64,000 bases of DNA. Origin: Cercis canadensis (Eukaryota; Streptophyta; Magnoliopsida; Fabales; Fabaceae). The stretch is from the NCBI GenBank assembly GCA_003255065.1, contig QAOA01004450.1:1-64000 (forward strand), given 5' to 3'. Below are positions 23,150-35,606 of this stretch, in pieces (position 1 is the stretch's first letter; each line of letters starts with the position of its first letter). Both the position numbers and the translations under genes were made by a program. The notes beneath the pieces were generated by a model, which ran no database searches, had not been told where the DNA came from, and saw nothing but the letters and a program-made list of their open reading frames with translations.

Positions 23150-23980
23150 AAAAAAAAAAAAAAGAAAAAAAGATTTACAGTATATATGTATGTATTATTG
23201 AAGCTACATAAATAATTTTTGTTTTGTCCCCAGCACAAAAGAAAAACGCATATATATTGAAGGACCTGATTTTAGAGGGGCAAATAAAAAAGATGAAAGT
23301 AATCACTACAAAAAAATTCTTGAATTCGAACAAAATTTTTTCGTTGATATTTTAAATTCTAACAAAATTTGGGTCGTTAAAAAAATGGCTATTGAAATCC
23401 AACAAAAATTCCAACAAAAAAAATATTTTTTTTATTTTTAAAAAAATTTCATAAATTATTTTTTATATTTTGAAATTCCAACAAAATAAAATTTCCGTTG
23501 AAATTTCCTAAGTTCTTTTTCTTACTTATTAAATTTTTAAATAATATTTCTTACAAATTAAAATATATCATTCACAAATATTCTTTTCATTAAATAATTT
23601 TTTTAACATAAATATCCATTTCATTAAATAATTCCTATAAGTGAGCAATGTATTGAGTACAAAAATTTAAATCTCATAATTACACCAAATTTATCCTTTA
23701 CATAACTAGTCTTTAACATATTCAACCAAACTAGATGCATTATATATTCAAAGGTATGAATGCCTTGTAGCTCATTCTTCTCCAACCTAAAAGCCTTTAG
23801 AAGAAAATATTAGAAAGAATTCAAGAGCATATAGTTAAAAAAGAAGTAATCTTTTCATGTCCAAAAAATGCATAAATTGAGCAATAGCATATGTAATTCC
23901 ATATTCCATAAAATAAAATACTTAAAAATCATAAAACAACTTCAAATCACTCATCCATAAAAGCTAAGAAATGCACTTAC

Positions 23981-26900
23981 CCTCTCCTCAACTTCTCTAA
24001 TGGTATCAGTTTCTGAACTGATGACAAATTGCTTCATCTCATTGTTCATTAAACTGCATGCTGCAGTTAGACAGTGGGAACATGAGAAAAAATGAGAAAT
24101 AGTTACATTTATTGGGCATAAAAAGATCAGGATGCATAACCACCAGCTCTCATTCAATGAAGACTCACCATATGCTATATTTATTGCTGTTTCAATCTTG
24201 TCCCCGGTAAGCACCCAAATTTTGATCCCAGCTCTAGAAAGAGTTTCTATACAGGCTGGTACCCCCCTCTTGAAGCTTATCTTTTAAGGCGGTGCTACCA
24301 ATCAAAATAAGATCATTTTCTATAAGTTCTGCCACCTGCAATATTTCCAAAGGTATCAGTAGGAATGACATAAGATATGAAATGTAGTACCATAAAGCTA
24401 GTGATTTACAATATTTTGCTAAACTGAAAAATTTAACTTTCCCTGGCAAGATGAAATTGGGAATACATATGACAATGGTTGTGAAGATAAGTATAGAGTT
24501 TTAATTAATCAGAGTAGCGGAAATGTTTCTTTCTGATGATTAGACTCCACAGGGGGTCTGGTTGACTGTCTATTTATGGATTATCAATTATGTGACAGAA
24601 AAGGCCAACCAAATATGTATGGCTGACCTTTTCCTCACATAAACCATAAATGCAGTGCCTAAAATACTCTCCATCTGCTCCTATGACAATTTCTGCCATC
24701 TGTATTCCCTACTTTCAACTCCCAAGTCCCAAGCCCATCAAAGTTGTTAAGGAAATCTCTTCTGTTGTCAAAATCTTATTAACCCTCATAATCCAATGGT
24801 GGATAACTCTAATACACATTGACATGAACTGTCCTACATCAGTAAGACAGGATATAAAAAGTGTGGAACAGCTAATATTATAGGGAGCTGGTTCCAGAAG
24901 CTTCGACCACTCATTGTCAACGAAGTAATGACACAAAATTAAGGCAACATTCTGCAGAAATTGAAGTTATTCCAATTCAAATGCAGTTACATTTCAATAT
25001 AACATGCAAATTATGTTAAGAGTTTGCAGAAATGTCAACTAACTAGCCACTTACACAAGTAAATTAAAGGCCAAGAACACTTCAAGCATACATTAGTAGA
25101 TGCTCCCTAGTTGCTTCCTATAGGCTACCTGTTGAACTCAAGCACATTCAAAATCTCATAAGATGCATCTTGAATGTTACCCCTCTTCTCAACATGAGAT
25201 TCTCGAACATATATCATGGTAGGTGTGCGTCTGACAAAATAATATTATTAATTAGCATCAAATAAAGCTACAATAACATCCAAAACTAGCATCTCTACAA
25301 ATGATCTTGTAGCAGAGTCATGTATAACAAGCTGTATTTATGGGTGAAAAGGGGTTATGTGGCAAATTAGTTTCTCAAATAAAGGCTCAGCTCAGAATCA
25401 GCTTTAAAGGACAAGGTAGATTTAATCCTGGATTTTTTAAATCAGGAAGGAAGAAATGCATAGGAGAATAATATATCCATCAAAACAAAGACAAATTGTT
25501 AGAACACCAGAAAATAACTAATAAATCCAGAGATAGATATCCAGAGAATAGAATATAAGACTCAGAAGTGTTATTCAATTCCAAGGATTGTCTACAATAG
25601 CCCAGAGCATATAGCTCCTCAAAGAAAGAATTCTCTGTCCAAGTCTAACTGTAAAATTACTCACCCCCCTCTCTAACAACATTCTCTCCCTTATAACTAC
25701 CAGAACCACGTGAGTATTCCCTCCCTTTTCTCTAACCAACTGCTAGCTCATCTAAATATCTCTAACAGACTTCCCCTCTGCCCTACTCTTCTTTCTCCTA
25801 GTGTAAACCCTCCATATTTTGGGCTTTGCAACTTGCTGAATAAGCATTGACCCAACACCTGAACCTTGGACTCTATCATTGCCACCCTGTGAAATCACAG
25901 CCTTGTCCTCAAGGCTGAAAGTTGGGAACAGGCTTTGTAACACCTCGGCATCCTCCCATGTAGTGTCATCTGAGGAGCCCCCTTTCCACTTAACCAGCCA
26001 CCGCTTGATAAGAGTTCCTGCCTTCACGATGTCCCTGCTTGCCACAATTTCTTCTGGTTCCATACTGTCATCCAATTCAACTTCAAATCCATTAGGTAGC
26101 TCAGGTTCAACAGAATAATTCCCAATTGCCCTTTTTAATTGGGAAACGTGAAAACTGGATGGACCTTTGAATGTAAGGACAACTTCAACTTGTAAGCTAC
26201 TGTTCCATATTTCGCCAAGATCTGCTAGGGACCATAAAATCTAGCGGCCAGCTTTTGATTGATCCTCCTATGGACAGTTTGCTGTCTATGAGGACGTAAC
26301 TTTAAGAAAACCCATTAATCAACTTGATAAGATTGCAGAGTTCTGTGTCTATCAGTAAGCTATTTCATTTTATCTTGTGTCTCGGTCAAATTGTGTTTGA
26401 GCTGTGTTAATGCTTCATCTCTGTCACTTAGTTCAATAGCCATTGCCTCTACTTTTGTCTCACTCCACATGTATTTAATTAGAGTAGGAGCTTTTCTGCC
26501 ATAGACAATCTCAAAAGGCGTAGAAGCTATAGAATCATGGAAGGAGGTATTGTACCATAATTCTGCCCAAGACACCCAGTATGCCCAGCTTTTAGGTTGC
26601 TCGGAAGCAAAACAATGTAAATATGTCTTTAAGCATTTGTTTAACACTTTTGTTTGCCATCAGTTTCCGGATGGTAAGAAGAACTCATCTTGAGCATGGT
26701 GCCTTGCATCCTAAAAAGTTCCCTCTAGAAATTACTTACAAACAAGGGATCACGGTCACGGATTATTGATTGTGGGATCCCATGGAGCCTAACAATTTCC
26801 TTAACAAAGAGTTCAGCCAGTCTTGGCTGTATAAGGATGTTTTAGCAGAATAAAATGGCCATACTTTGATAGTATATCAACCACTACTAGGATAGCTTCA

Positions 26901-29900
26901 TGGCCTTTAGATTTGGGAAGACCCGTTATGAAATCCATACAAATGTCCTCCCAAATTTGAATTGGAATCTCCAATGGCTGGAGTAACCTAGCTGGTGATG
27001 TTGCAGCATATTTTTGTTGTTGACATGTATCACAAGACTTTACAAAATCTTGAATGCATCTTTTCATCCCATACCAATACAAATTGCCTACAATTCTTCT
27101 GTAAGTTCACAGAAAACCAGAATCGCCACCAATGGGCAAAGAATGAAACTCCCTTACTAGAAGCTGAATGTGAGGTGAAGTGGCAGGTATGACTAAGCAA
27201 TTCTTGTACAGCAGCACCCCCTGCTGGTATGTAAAACTAGGGCGAGAAGTTGGATCCTTTTGCAAGTCAGAAAAGACCTGTTTAAGCTGTGGATCATGTT
27301 GGACCTCAGTAACAACAAGGTCTCCTTCCAACCAAACAGGAGAGGAGATGATAGCTTGGAACTCTGCAGCCTCGTGTAGGCGTGACAAGGCATCAACAGC
27401 CTTATTATCAGGGCCTGGTTTATACACTACTTGGAAGTGGTAACCTAACAGCTTAGCAATCCACAACTGTTGATTTGTGGTAGTTATTTTCTGTTGCAAC
27501 AAATGTTTCAGACTCCTCTGGTCAGTATAGATAACGAAGGCTCTCCCCAAAAGGTAGTGTCTCCAATGTTGAACCGCAAGGACCAAAGCCATGAGTTCTT
27601 TTTCATAGGCTGATTTAGACACATGAGTGCTTGAAAAAGCCTTGCTAAAATATGCAATTGGCTTGTAGTTTTGCATCAGGACTGCTCCAATCCCCGTACC
27701 CGAAGCATCACATTCTATTTCAAAAGGTCTTGCAAAATCTGGAAGGGCCAAAACAAGAGAAGTAGTCATAATCCCCTTTAGGTCCAGAAAAGCCTTCAAT
27801 GCTGCTGGTCCCCATTGAAAATTATCTTTCTTGGTAAGTTCAGTGAGAGGTTTTGCAATCTACCCATATCCTACCACAAATTTCCTATAATAGCCAGTCA
27901 AACCCAAGAACCCCCATACTCCTTTAACAGTTTTTGGTACTGGCCAATCAATTATAGCTTGTATCTTGGAGACGTCAGTTGCAACTCCTTTCCCCGAAAT
28001 AATATGCCCAAGATACTCCACAGCTTCCCTCCCAAAACTGCATTTTTTTTTTTTTCTGTTTACTACAAATTGATGCTTGGACAAAACCTCAAGAATAGTT
28101 TCAAGATGCTTTAAATGTAGTGACCAATCCGAGCTATAAATCAAAATGTCATCAAAAAACACCAGCACAATTTTTCTTAGAAAAGGACGAAACAATTCAT
28201 TCATAGCTGATTGAAAGGTTGCTGGGGCATTAGCGAGTCCAAACAGCATTACTAAAAACTCATAATGTCCATTGTGAGTACAGAAAGCAGTCTTTGAAAT
28301 ATCAGCAGCATTAACCCGTATTTGATGAAACCCTGATTTTAAATCAAGTTTTGAGAAAAAACAGGCCCCATAGAGCTCATCCACAACAGGTATTGGGTAT
28401 TTGTTAGGGATAGTTACCCTATTCAAAGCACTATAGTCTACACATAGTCTCCAAGTATCATATTTCTTCTTAACCAACAGCACAGGACTAGAGAAAGGTG
28501 CTAGAGCTAGGCTAAATAATACCTGTATGGAGCATTTCAGTCACCTGCCTTTCAATTTCTGCTTTATGGTGGTGAGGGTACCCCTGCCCTTCCTGTAGTA
28601 CAATAGAGTGCACATAATTTCTCTTAGGAAGGAGCCCTTTTATTTCAAGAAAAACAATTGCATATTTGTTCATCAAAATTGATAACTCCTGTTGCTATTC
28701 TTCTGTTAATTTATTTTGTGCCTCAGCTTCCATTGCAATCAAAGTATTGTACCACCGAAACCCCCCTGCCTCGAAAGAAAGTGCTTCCAAAAAACTGTGT
28801 AATGGAGCTGGATTTGGGAACCCCGGCTGTCTGCATTTGGATGACATGATGTTTCTAGGATTTCCTTGCAAAATCACCTTCCTGCCTCTTTGTTGAAATT
28901 CCATGGTCATGTCTTGCCAATCCATCAAAACTTTCCCCAATGTCTTCAACCAAGCTACACCCAATATCATATCCATTCCTCCTAATTCCAAGACATAGGC
29001 ATCAATTTGCAGTTCAATATCCCCAAACTGAAGTATAAAACCAGTACATTTTCCTTGGGCAATTATTCTATGCCCATCGCCAAGCCTAATTCCCAACCTT
29101 TCAGTAGGTTGCACCAACAACCCTAAGGCTTGTGTTAAATTGGTGGAGATGAAATTATGAGTTCTTCCCTTGTCTATTAACACTACAACAGCCACACCTT
29201 GTAACACGCTATCTAATGTCAATGTTTTATTCCCCGTATTGTCATTCTCAGCCATGCCGAATATCCCCATGGCCTTGCATTCAAGTTCCTCCTCTTCCTC
29301 TAAATCTCCAACTTCTATCACAACTATTTCTCCCTCCGAATTCAAGGTCTCGTTTTCTCCCAACACCAACAGACAAAGTTGTTTGTATGCACATTGATGC
29401 AGTGGGTGATACTTCTTGCCGCAATGAAGCATAGACCCTTGGATCTCCGCTCCATTAGCTCGGGGTATGAAAAATGGCGTAACCCCTTCGCCTTTTCTAG
29501 GATCCTCTACGATCACCATCGCTATGTTGAGTTGGCACAGACGCAGACAGGGAAGACGAAGAAAACTTGTTTTGGGTTTGACCCAAAAATGGTGACCTGG
29601 GTTGTTGACGATTGCGACCCGAACTCCACCCATCAGAATTTGAGAACTGGCCCATAGAGTTGGAGAAACCCAGATCTCTTTGGTTCGGGTAAGGACGCAA
29701 CCCCCTCCTCTGACCCGCTTGACCCTAAAAACGACCACATATCTGCTTCTCTCCCATTTCGTCTTCTCCGGCCATCTCTTCTTCTTTATCCTAAGCCATT
29801 TTCATCAGCTGCGGATGAGATGTGGGGTTTAATTTTCATACTCATCGCCAAATAATGGGTTGCAAGCCACTCATGAAATACCCGATGTACTGCTCTTCAA

Positions 29901-32681
29901 GTAACCTGCTTAATTAGGATGAAATAAGCTCAAACTTCTCGATATAAGCCTCAACAGTCCCTATTTGCTTCAAGGCAGAGAGTTCCTCAAAGGGATTTTC
30001 AAATTTGTGGCCCCCTTAACGAGCAATTAGTGCTCTCTTCAACTTATCCCAAGTCAAATTATCTTCCATTTCATGAAGGAGGTTAAACTAGTGTATTGTA
30101 ACCCCTTCCATACTGAGCCTGGCTAACTTGAGTTTAACCTCTTCGGAGGTATTCTGCACTTCAAAATAACTTTTTGCTCTTGTTATCCACCCTACAGGAT
30201 CAGTGCCATTAAACATAGGTAACTCCACCTTTCGTACCGACATCCTGTATTCCTCTAAGGGATCCTCCTGTCTCTCTCCACTTCTGTATTGATGTGGAGG
30301 CAGGGTGGATTTCTCCCCTCAAGTAGATGAACCTCCAGATAGCATTTTGCTCACTTCATGCAGGAAGGAGTGCTGCAGGTCCAGCAAAGCAGATTTGAAC
30401 GAAGCTTGCATATCGCCCATACCAACCTTAAGCAATGCCATTTCAGCCTCTGAAACATCCACTCTGTCTGACATTTTGGGTGGCATGAATTCTCCCTATC
30501 TCTTAGTAAATGATTGTAGCTCTCACTCAATGAAGATCCGGCAGGTCGGACCAATTTGTTAGAACACCAGAAAATAACTAATAAATCCAGAGATAGATAT
30601 CCAGAGAATAGAATACAAGACTCAGAAGTGTTATTCAATTCCAAGGATTGTCTACAATGGCCCAGAGCATATAGCTCCTCAGAGAAAGGATTCTCTATCC
30701 AAGTCTAACTGTAAAATTACTCACCCCCCTCTCTAACAACATTCTCTCCCTTATAACTACCAGAACCACATGAGTATTCCCTCCCTTTTCTCTAACCAAC
30801 TGCCAGCTCATCTAAATATCTCTAACAGACTTCCCCTCTGCCCCACTCTTCTTTCTCCTAGTGTAAACCCTCCATATTTTGGGCTTTGCAACTTGCTGAA
30901 TAAGCATTGGCCTAACACCTGAACCTTGGACTCTATCTCAAATCCAAATGTAAAATATAATGAAAGCTCAAAAGATATCCTCAAATACCGACTTCCCTTG
31001 TGTAACCAAGAAGCCCAAGATTAAGAAAAGCTCTTTTGCAAGCTATCCAGCTTTTATATGTTACATTCTTTAATATGCTATATAATACACTAGAATGCCT
31101 ATGCTTGCTAACATGTACTTTAGTAGACATAAACCTGTTCTCATATGTATTCAAAGCCCAACTAAGTGTTTATTTTTCTTTCATTACCAGTCAATCAATC
31201 TCATACCACTTACAGTTATTTATCTCTAAGAAAAGGCAGAAATAGAAAATGAAAATGTCCATTATAAGCAGTATTTATAACCTATCAAAAGTTTGAATTG
31301 ATTTGTGTGCAACCTACACTCAGCCAGGTCTAAAATCTAAAGAGAAGCATGCAAAAGATCCATACCCATAAAGTAACATGGGAGAAATCTGTCAAGTAGT
31401 AGGCAAAATGACAAAATTGTTAAGCAAAAAACGAAGAAAGTCAAGAAGTTTGAACCTGTAGAAGAAGAAACCAAACTTCTTTGCAGCAACAACCAAAGCA
31501 GCCTCATCAGGTGATGCAGCTTGATATCTGATCTTCACAGGGGACTCATCGCCCTCAGGAAGTACAATATGGCATATAGCAAGGCATCTGAAGAATTCCT
31601 ATATACAGGACAAAAGATATTACTTTCTTTTGTTTAATTCAATAAACCAAATCATAGCATAGATTGCTGCTGCTAAATTCATGGCATGTACCTATGTTTT
31701 AGTGGTACAGTGACTTCATGAGCATATTGTAAAGGAAAAAAAAGAGCAAATCGATTCAGTGCTTAATTAACAGCAATCATTATTGAAAGAGCAACGAAGA
31801 GAAATTTAAACAAGTAACTTATCTCCTGACACTAACAGAATTTTAGATAACCCTTCATCTAGATTGTGCCAACTGTATATAGAAATTATCAGCTCGGCAG
31901 ATTTTTTTTTAAACCTGACTCTTACATACAACCAGGCTTTAGATGGCTAACAAAAACTATAGATAAAAGAGGAAAAGCCCAAGGGCAGAATTCAGAGAGG
32001 AAGTAGATGCCTGGACAGTGCTTAGTGAAAATATTAACATTATAATTGTATTGTATGCCTAAAAGAAAGAAAACCACATAAAGATAGGCATCAAGAACAT
32101 CTTAATTAGGTATCACCTACAAACACATACAATTCTAAGGAATAAGTATAGCCCATTATACAAAGTCTTATATGGAATTCCAACCATATGGTAAGAGCTG
32201 ACAAATCTTGTATAGTTTATGGAATACACATAAAGTAAGAAGTTCATAAAAATAATATGAGCCAAGTGGAATCAACTGATTCACTATTATAGTGAAAAGA
32301 TGCACTGAAAGTAGAAGAAGACTGCAACTATGTCAAATCATGCACAATGATTTACCTTGCATATGTCAGGATTGGGCTCATTCCTCCAAGCTCATTGCAT
32401 AATCCTAGCATCATCAAAATTAAAACCCTTTTCTAGCACTCCATTGCCTGATGTATTTTCCTATAGAAAAAGATTAATGTTTCATAATCCTATTCGCAGC
32501 ATGGCTTCTTTCATTCAATAAAAAAGTACATCACCTCAATTTTCATGCCATTACGCTGTGTTATTCCCCTCTCAATTTCAGTGACATCATTTCCATATAC
32601 CTCTCCTCCAATTGAACACTTGAAGAACTCCATTAAGTTTCTTGTTAGAGTTCCAGTTTTGTCAGAGAAGATGTATTCCAC
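23981..32681 (-). pseudogene. Captured P4-ATPase (ALA-type phospholipid flippase) exon series
   Basis: Six exons with splice sites lie in order on the minus strand. 32535-32681 holds [15 protein letters not shown] with the phosphorylated Asp. 32356-32460 holds GFNFDDARIMQ and then an in-frame stop before AWRNEPNPDICK. 31456-31598 holds [16 protein letters not shown] ... [11 protein letters not shown]. 25129-25230 holds [17 protein letters not shown] ... EILNVLEFN. 24170-24335 holds VAELIENDLILIGSTAL ... [16 protein letters not shown], with an extra G in a G-run that shifts frame. 23981-24060 holds [16 protein letters not shown]. These cover part of the P and N domains only; both membrane regions and the block between EFN and VAEL are missing. 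P4-ATPases flip phospholipids across membranes; this copy cannot. It lies between CACTA ends, so it is a captured fragment rather than the native gene. Confidence 0.88.
25497..30938 (-). mobile_element. Ty3/gypsy chromovirus, both LTRs present, broken
   Basis: The 382-bp LTRs are 25497-25878 (3') and 30557-30938 (5'), flanked by the target duplication CAAAT (25492-25496, 30939-30943). They differ at about 11 sites (near 3%), mostly transitions, implying a moderately recent insertion. Parts in order on the minus strand: gag region (about 29750-30540), protease-like region with THNFIS (about 28700-29700), reverse transcriptase (about 27860-28500), RNase H (about 27300-27800), integrase (about 26360-27100) and a C-terminal chromodomain-like stretch (RWLVKWKGGSSDDTTWEDAE, about 25760-26080). 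RT before integrase defines Ty3 order, and the chromodomain marks a chromovirus. The coding region has several breaks. It sits in an intron-like interval between captured P4-ATPase exons, so it inserted after or within the captured copy. Confidence 0.93.
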
Positions 32682-33206
32682 CTAATCAAATCAGCAAGCA
32701 AAAACTGTGACTCAACTCAGAACTTTGACAAGGAAAAATATAACTAACACTGGGCAAACTAGCAGAGATTTCAACCAGTTCAGATACCAACCTCTATCAG
32801 TTCACTTCAACAAGACTAGTTATATTGCTATCAGTTCAGATACCAACCTCTCTTGACACATAAAGTGAAATGAAAATTAAAATCACAGAAACTCAAAATT
32901 TCTAACCATTCCTTCATCAATCAATCTTAACTATACCAGTATCTCTTTAATCATTATTATTCTTCAAACCATCCCATAACACTACAAAGGACAAATCTAC
33001 AGTACAAACCAACAGAATCCATAAACAACATGCAAAATTTGGTAAAAGGTTCCATACTTTCTCCTTCCGAATCTCTAACACAAGCATGAAAACTCCTGGG
33101 TTGTGGCTAATTATGGTCTCAGAGATCAATAAAGAAGAAAAAAAAAATTTGTTCAACCAGATTAAACCCAAAATGAAATTGAAAAGAATAGCAAACAAGA
33201 AACAAC

Positions 33207-33360
33207 CTTGTAGAGTTGCTCAGTGATAGCAGCACCAACGACTCCGGTATAGAAAGCAGCAACATAAATGGTAACCAAAGGGGTAAAGGTTTTGGGTCTC
33301 CAGTAAGGGTCTATCATGATGTCCCGGAGAATGGTTCTCTCCACTTTGTGTACAAATAGT
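33207..33360 (-). pseudogene. Captured exon of an unidentified gene
   Basis: The minus-strand frame VHKVERTILRDIMIDPYWRP, then KTFTPLVTIYVAAFYTGVVG and AAITEQLYK, is bounded by an acceptor-like tatgcag and a donor at 33206 (AAG then gttgtt). It contains one hydrophobic, Gly/Ala-rich likely membrane segment. It is not part of the P4-ATPase. The compositionally biased frame at 33498-33716 just upstream may be its 5' UTR or first exon. I do not recognise the family; a plastid or membrane single-helix protein is a guess. It lies just inside the CACTA right end. Confidence 0.55.
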
Positions 33361-33743
33361 CTGCATATTTTTTCTAGATATAGCTAGCCATTTCACTAAC
33401 CTCTCTTCGTTACTGGAAATGGGTATTCAAAATTTCAATTACATTTTACAGAGAAAGAGAGAGGTGATAGTGGAATCGGCTTGAAATGTAAACGAACTTA
33501 CATGAAAGCGAAGTAGAAAACCGTACTATACTCTAGAACACAACTAGTGAGAAAGCAACAGAAAACTCCACCGCCGCTTGCCACCGGAAATAGCCTCAGA
33601 CCGCCGAAGTTCCAAGCTTGAAGAAGATGGAGAATGAAGCTAGGTCTTGAAAGGAAACGGGGGAAATGAAATGGAAAGGGAGATGGCTGAAGATATTTTA
33701 GACTGTTCAAGTTCAAATTTTGTTTTTCCTAAGACGGGGAGTT

Positions 33744-34390
33744 GAGTTAATAAATTGGAAAGGTGATTTATGTTGAAATTATTGTTAGAATTTTTTTAAA
33801 AATTTATTTTTTAAAGTAAATAATAATTTTAATGGTAATTTAAATAGAAAATTTTAATGATAATAAAATTTTATTAGAATTTCTAAAAAAGTATATTATT
33901 GAAATTATCGTTAGAATTTTTTTTAAAATTTTAACGGCATTTTGTTCTTTGAAATTTTTTGTTAAAAAATAAATTTGTTCTTGTAGTGAATATTACATTC
34001 TTAATAGACCAATATAAAAATACTTTTGTGTATTAGAATTTTGCTCTTTTATATTTAGTTAAACTTTGAGTTAATAAATTGGAAAGGTGATTTATGTTGA
34101 AATTATTGTTAGAATTTTTTTAAAAATTATTTTTTAAACTAAATAATAATTTTAATGGTAATTTAAATAGAAAATTTCAATGATAATAAAATTTCGTTAA
34201 AATTTTTAAAAAAGTATATTATTGAATTATCGTTAGAATTTTTTAAAAATTCCAAGGCATTTTGTTCTTTGAAATTTTTTGTTGGAAAATAAATTTTTTC
34301 TTGTAGTGAATATTACATTCTTAATAGACCAATATAAAAATACTTTTGTGTATTAGAATTGTACTCTTTCATATTTAGTTAAACTTTTCT
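33744..34390. repeat. Tandem duplication (324-bp unit) spanning the CACTA right tip and host flank
   Basis: Units 33744-34067 and 34068-34390 are near-identical. Each contains the end of the CACTA element, including its TTCTTGTAGTG tip (33988 and 34308), plus about 80 bases of host flank (aatattacattcttaataga). No N lies between them, unlike the other duplications here. Confidence 0.8.
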
Positions 34391-35606
34391 GGTATAGTAC
34401 ATGCTACTTCCAAAACATTAAAAAAAAAAATTAAAAAAAAAACTTTTGCTTACTAAAAATTAAAATTATCTGGTTTCTTACTTAAAATGATACTATGAGT
34501 GCTACTTCAACATGACATATTAATCCCTTTCAAAATTATTATATACTGCATCATATAAAAAAGCTAAATACTGCAGCAAAATTTGATACATGAAATTATT
34601 TATGTAATGAATTAATCACACAGTTTTTGATACATGCATGATTCAAATAATTCAGGTTAGCTATTTCTAAAATTTCAAAATAATTTTCTCAAAATTATTC
34701 CTAAAAGATATATCTTATTAGTTGTCAAAAATAAAGAAAACATAGAAAATATCCTCTTTTTTCACATAAAAAATAGAAATAAAGAAAATAAAGCAGGGAA
34801 ATAATTTTCCTTTGAAAGAAAAAAGTTATACATTGGTGGCCGAAAAGGGGAAAAAATCATTAGAAGTTTTTGGCATATTTCAGCCGAATCGGATATCATA
34901 ATGGATTAAGTTACTTGAAGGCCTCATTCATACCCATTCCATTTAAAGTTAAATAATTTGAGTTCTTACTTTTTCCCCTCTCTAAAGGCCCAGAATAATG
35001 CTAGAAAGCTTGGTCCCTTCAATATTTCCTCCAGGGAGGATCCAGTCATACAACATCACAATTTGGTGCCTTGGTGGAAATATGTATGGGATGCTTCTTC
35101 TATTCCCAAGCATAACTTCATTTGTTAGGTTTGCTGAATTGGACAGATTATCCCCAAGAGAAGGTTGTTAAACTGTGTATATAAAGGAAATATAATGTGT
35201 TTTTTTCAGCAGAATCATTGAAGATAGAGAGCAATTATTCTTTGATTGCTCTTTCACCAACAGAATTTAAAAATATTACTTGTACAAAAGCTATGTTATA
35301 GGCAAATTTTATAATGAGAAAATGAATTTAACTAGCTCCAATCTTTAAAAGCGTCTAGTGTTTTAAATTATATGATTCTTTAGCTAACTTGGAAAGCTAT
35401 TATCGATTATATTTAATGTGAAAGGAATAGGAAAAATTGTGATAATTTCTTCTTCACATGAGCTCAAAATATGATTTATAGTGACGTTAGACATAAATTG
35501 TTGTCTTCTTCTTGATCTAAAAATAGTGCTGTAAACAGGGATTTATGTAAAGAATGGGGAGTTAGAAAGATTGTTTTGACTTGAGGTAGGTTTCTTTGGG
35601 TGTTTG
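34391..35606. other. AT-rich intergenic sequence
   Basis: No gene is seen. A single GATCCAGTCATACAACAT at about 35039 resembles one arm of the MITE family at 5376 without a clear partner. Confidence 0.45.

Larger units (their letters stand above)
23304..33988. mobile_element. CACTA transposon carrying host gene exons and a nested Ty3 element
   Basis: The left tip is CACTACAAAAAAATTC at 23304; the right tip ends TTGTTCTTGTAGTG at 33988. Both flanks carry AAT (23301-23303, 33989-33991), the 3-bp duplication expected. Subterminal sequence at both ends is rich in variants of AATTCTAACGGAAATT in both orientations, and 23305-23680 is homologous to 37010-37540. Without the nested retrotransposon the element is about 5.2 kb. 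It holds no transposase but six exons of a P4-ATPase and one exon of another gene, all on the minus strand. This is a gene-capturing CACTA. Confidence 0.85.

Noticed and set aside
22840-23238. Open frames across the gaps (also 37654-38091)
   Set aside because: They are made of N and have no meaning.
24650-24936. Overlapping frames of 73-77 codons on both strands
   Set aside because: They fall in the intron-like interval between captured flippase exons and match no flippase or other motif.
23981-32681. Intact host flippase gene
   Set aside because: Only central exons are present, with a stop, a frameshift and missing blocks, and CACTA ends with a target duplication enclose them.
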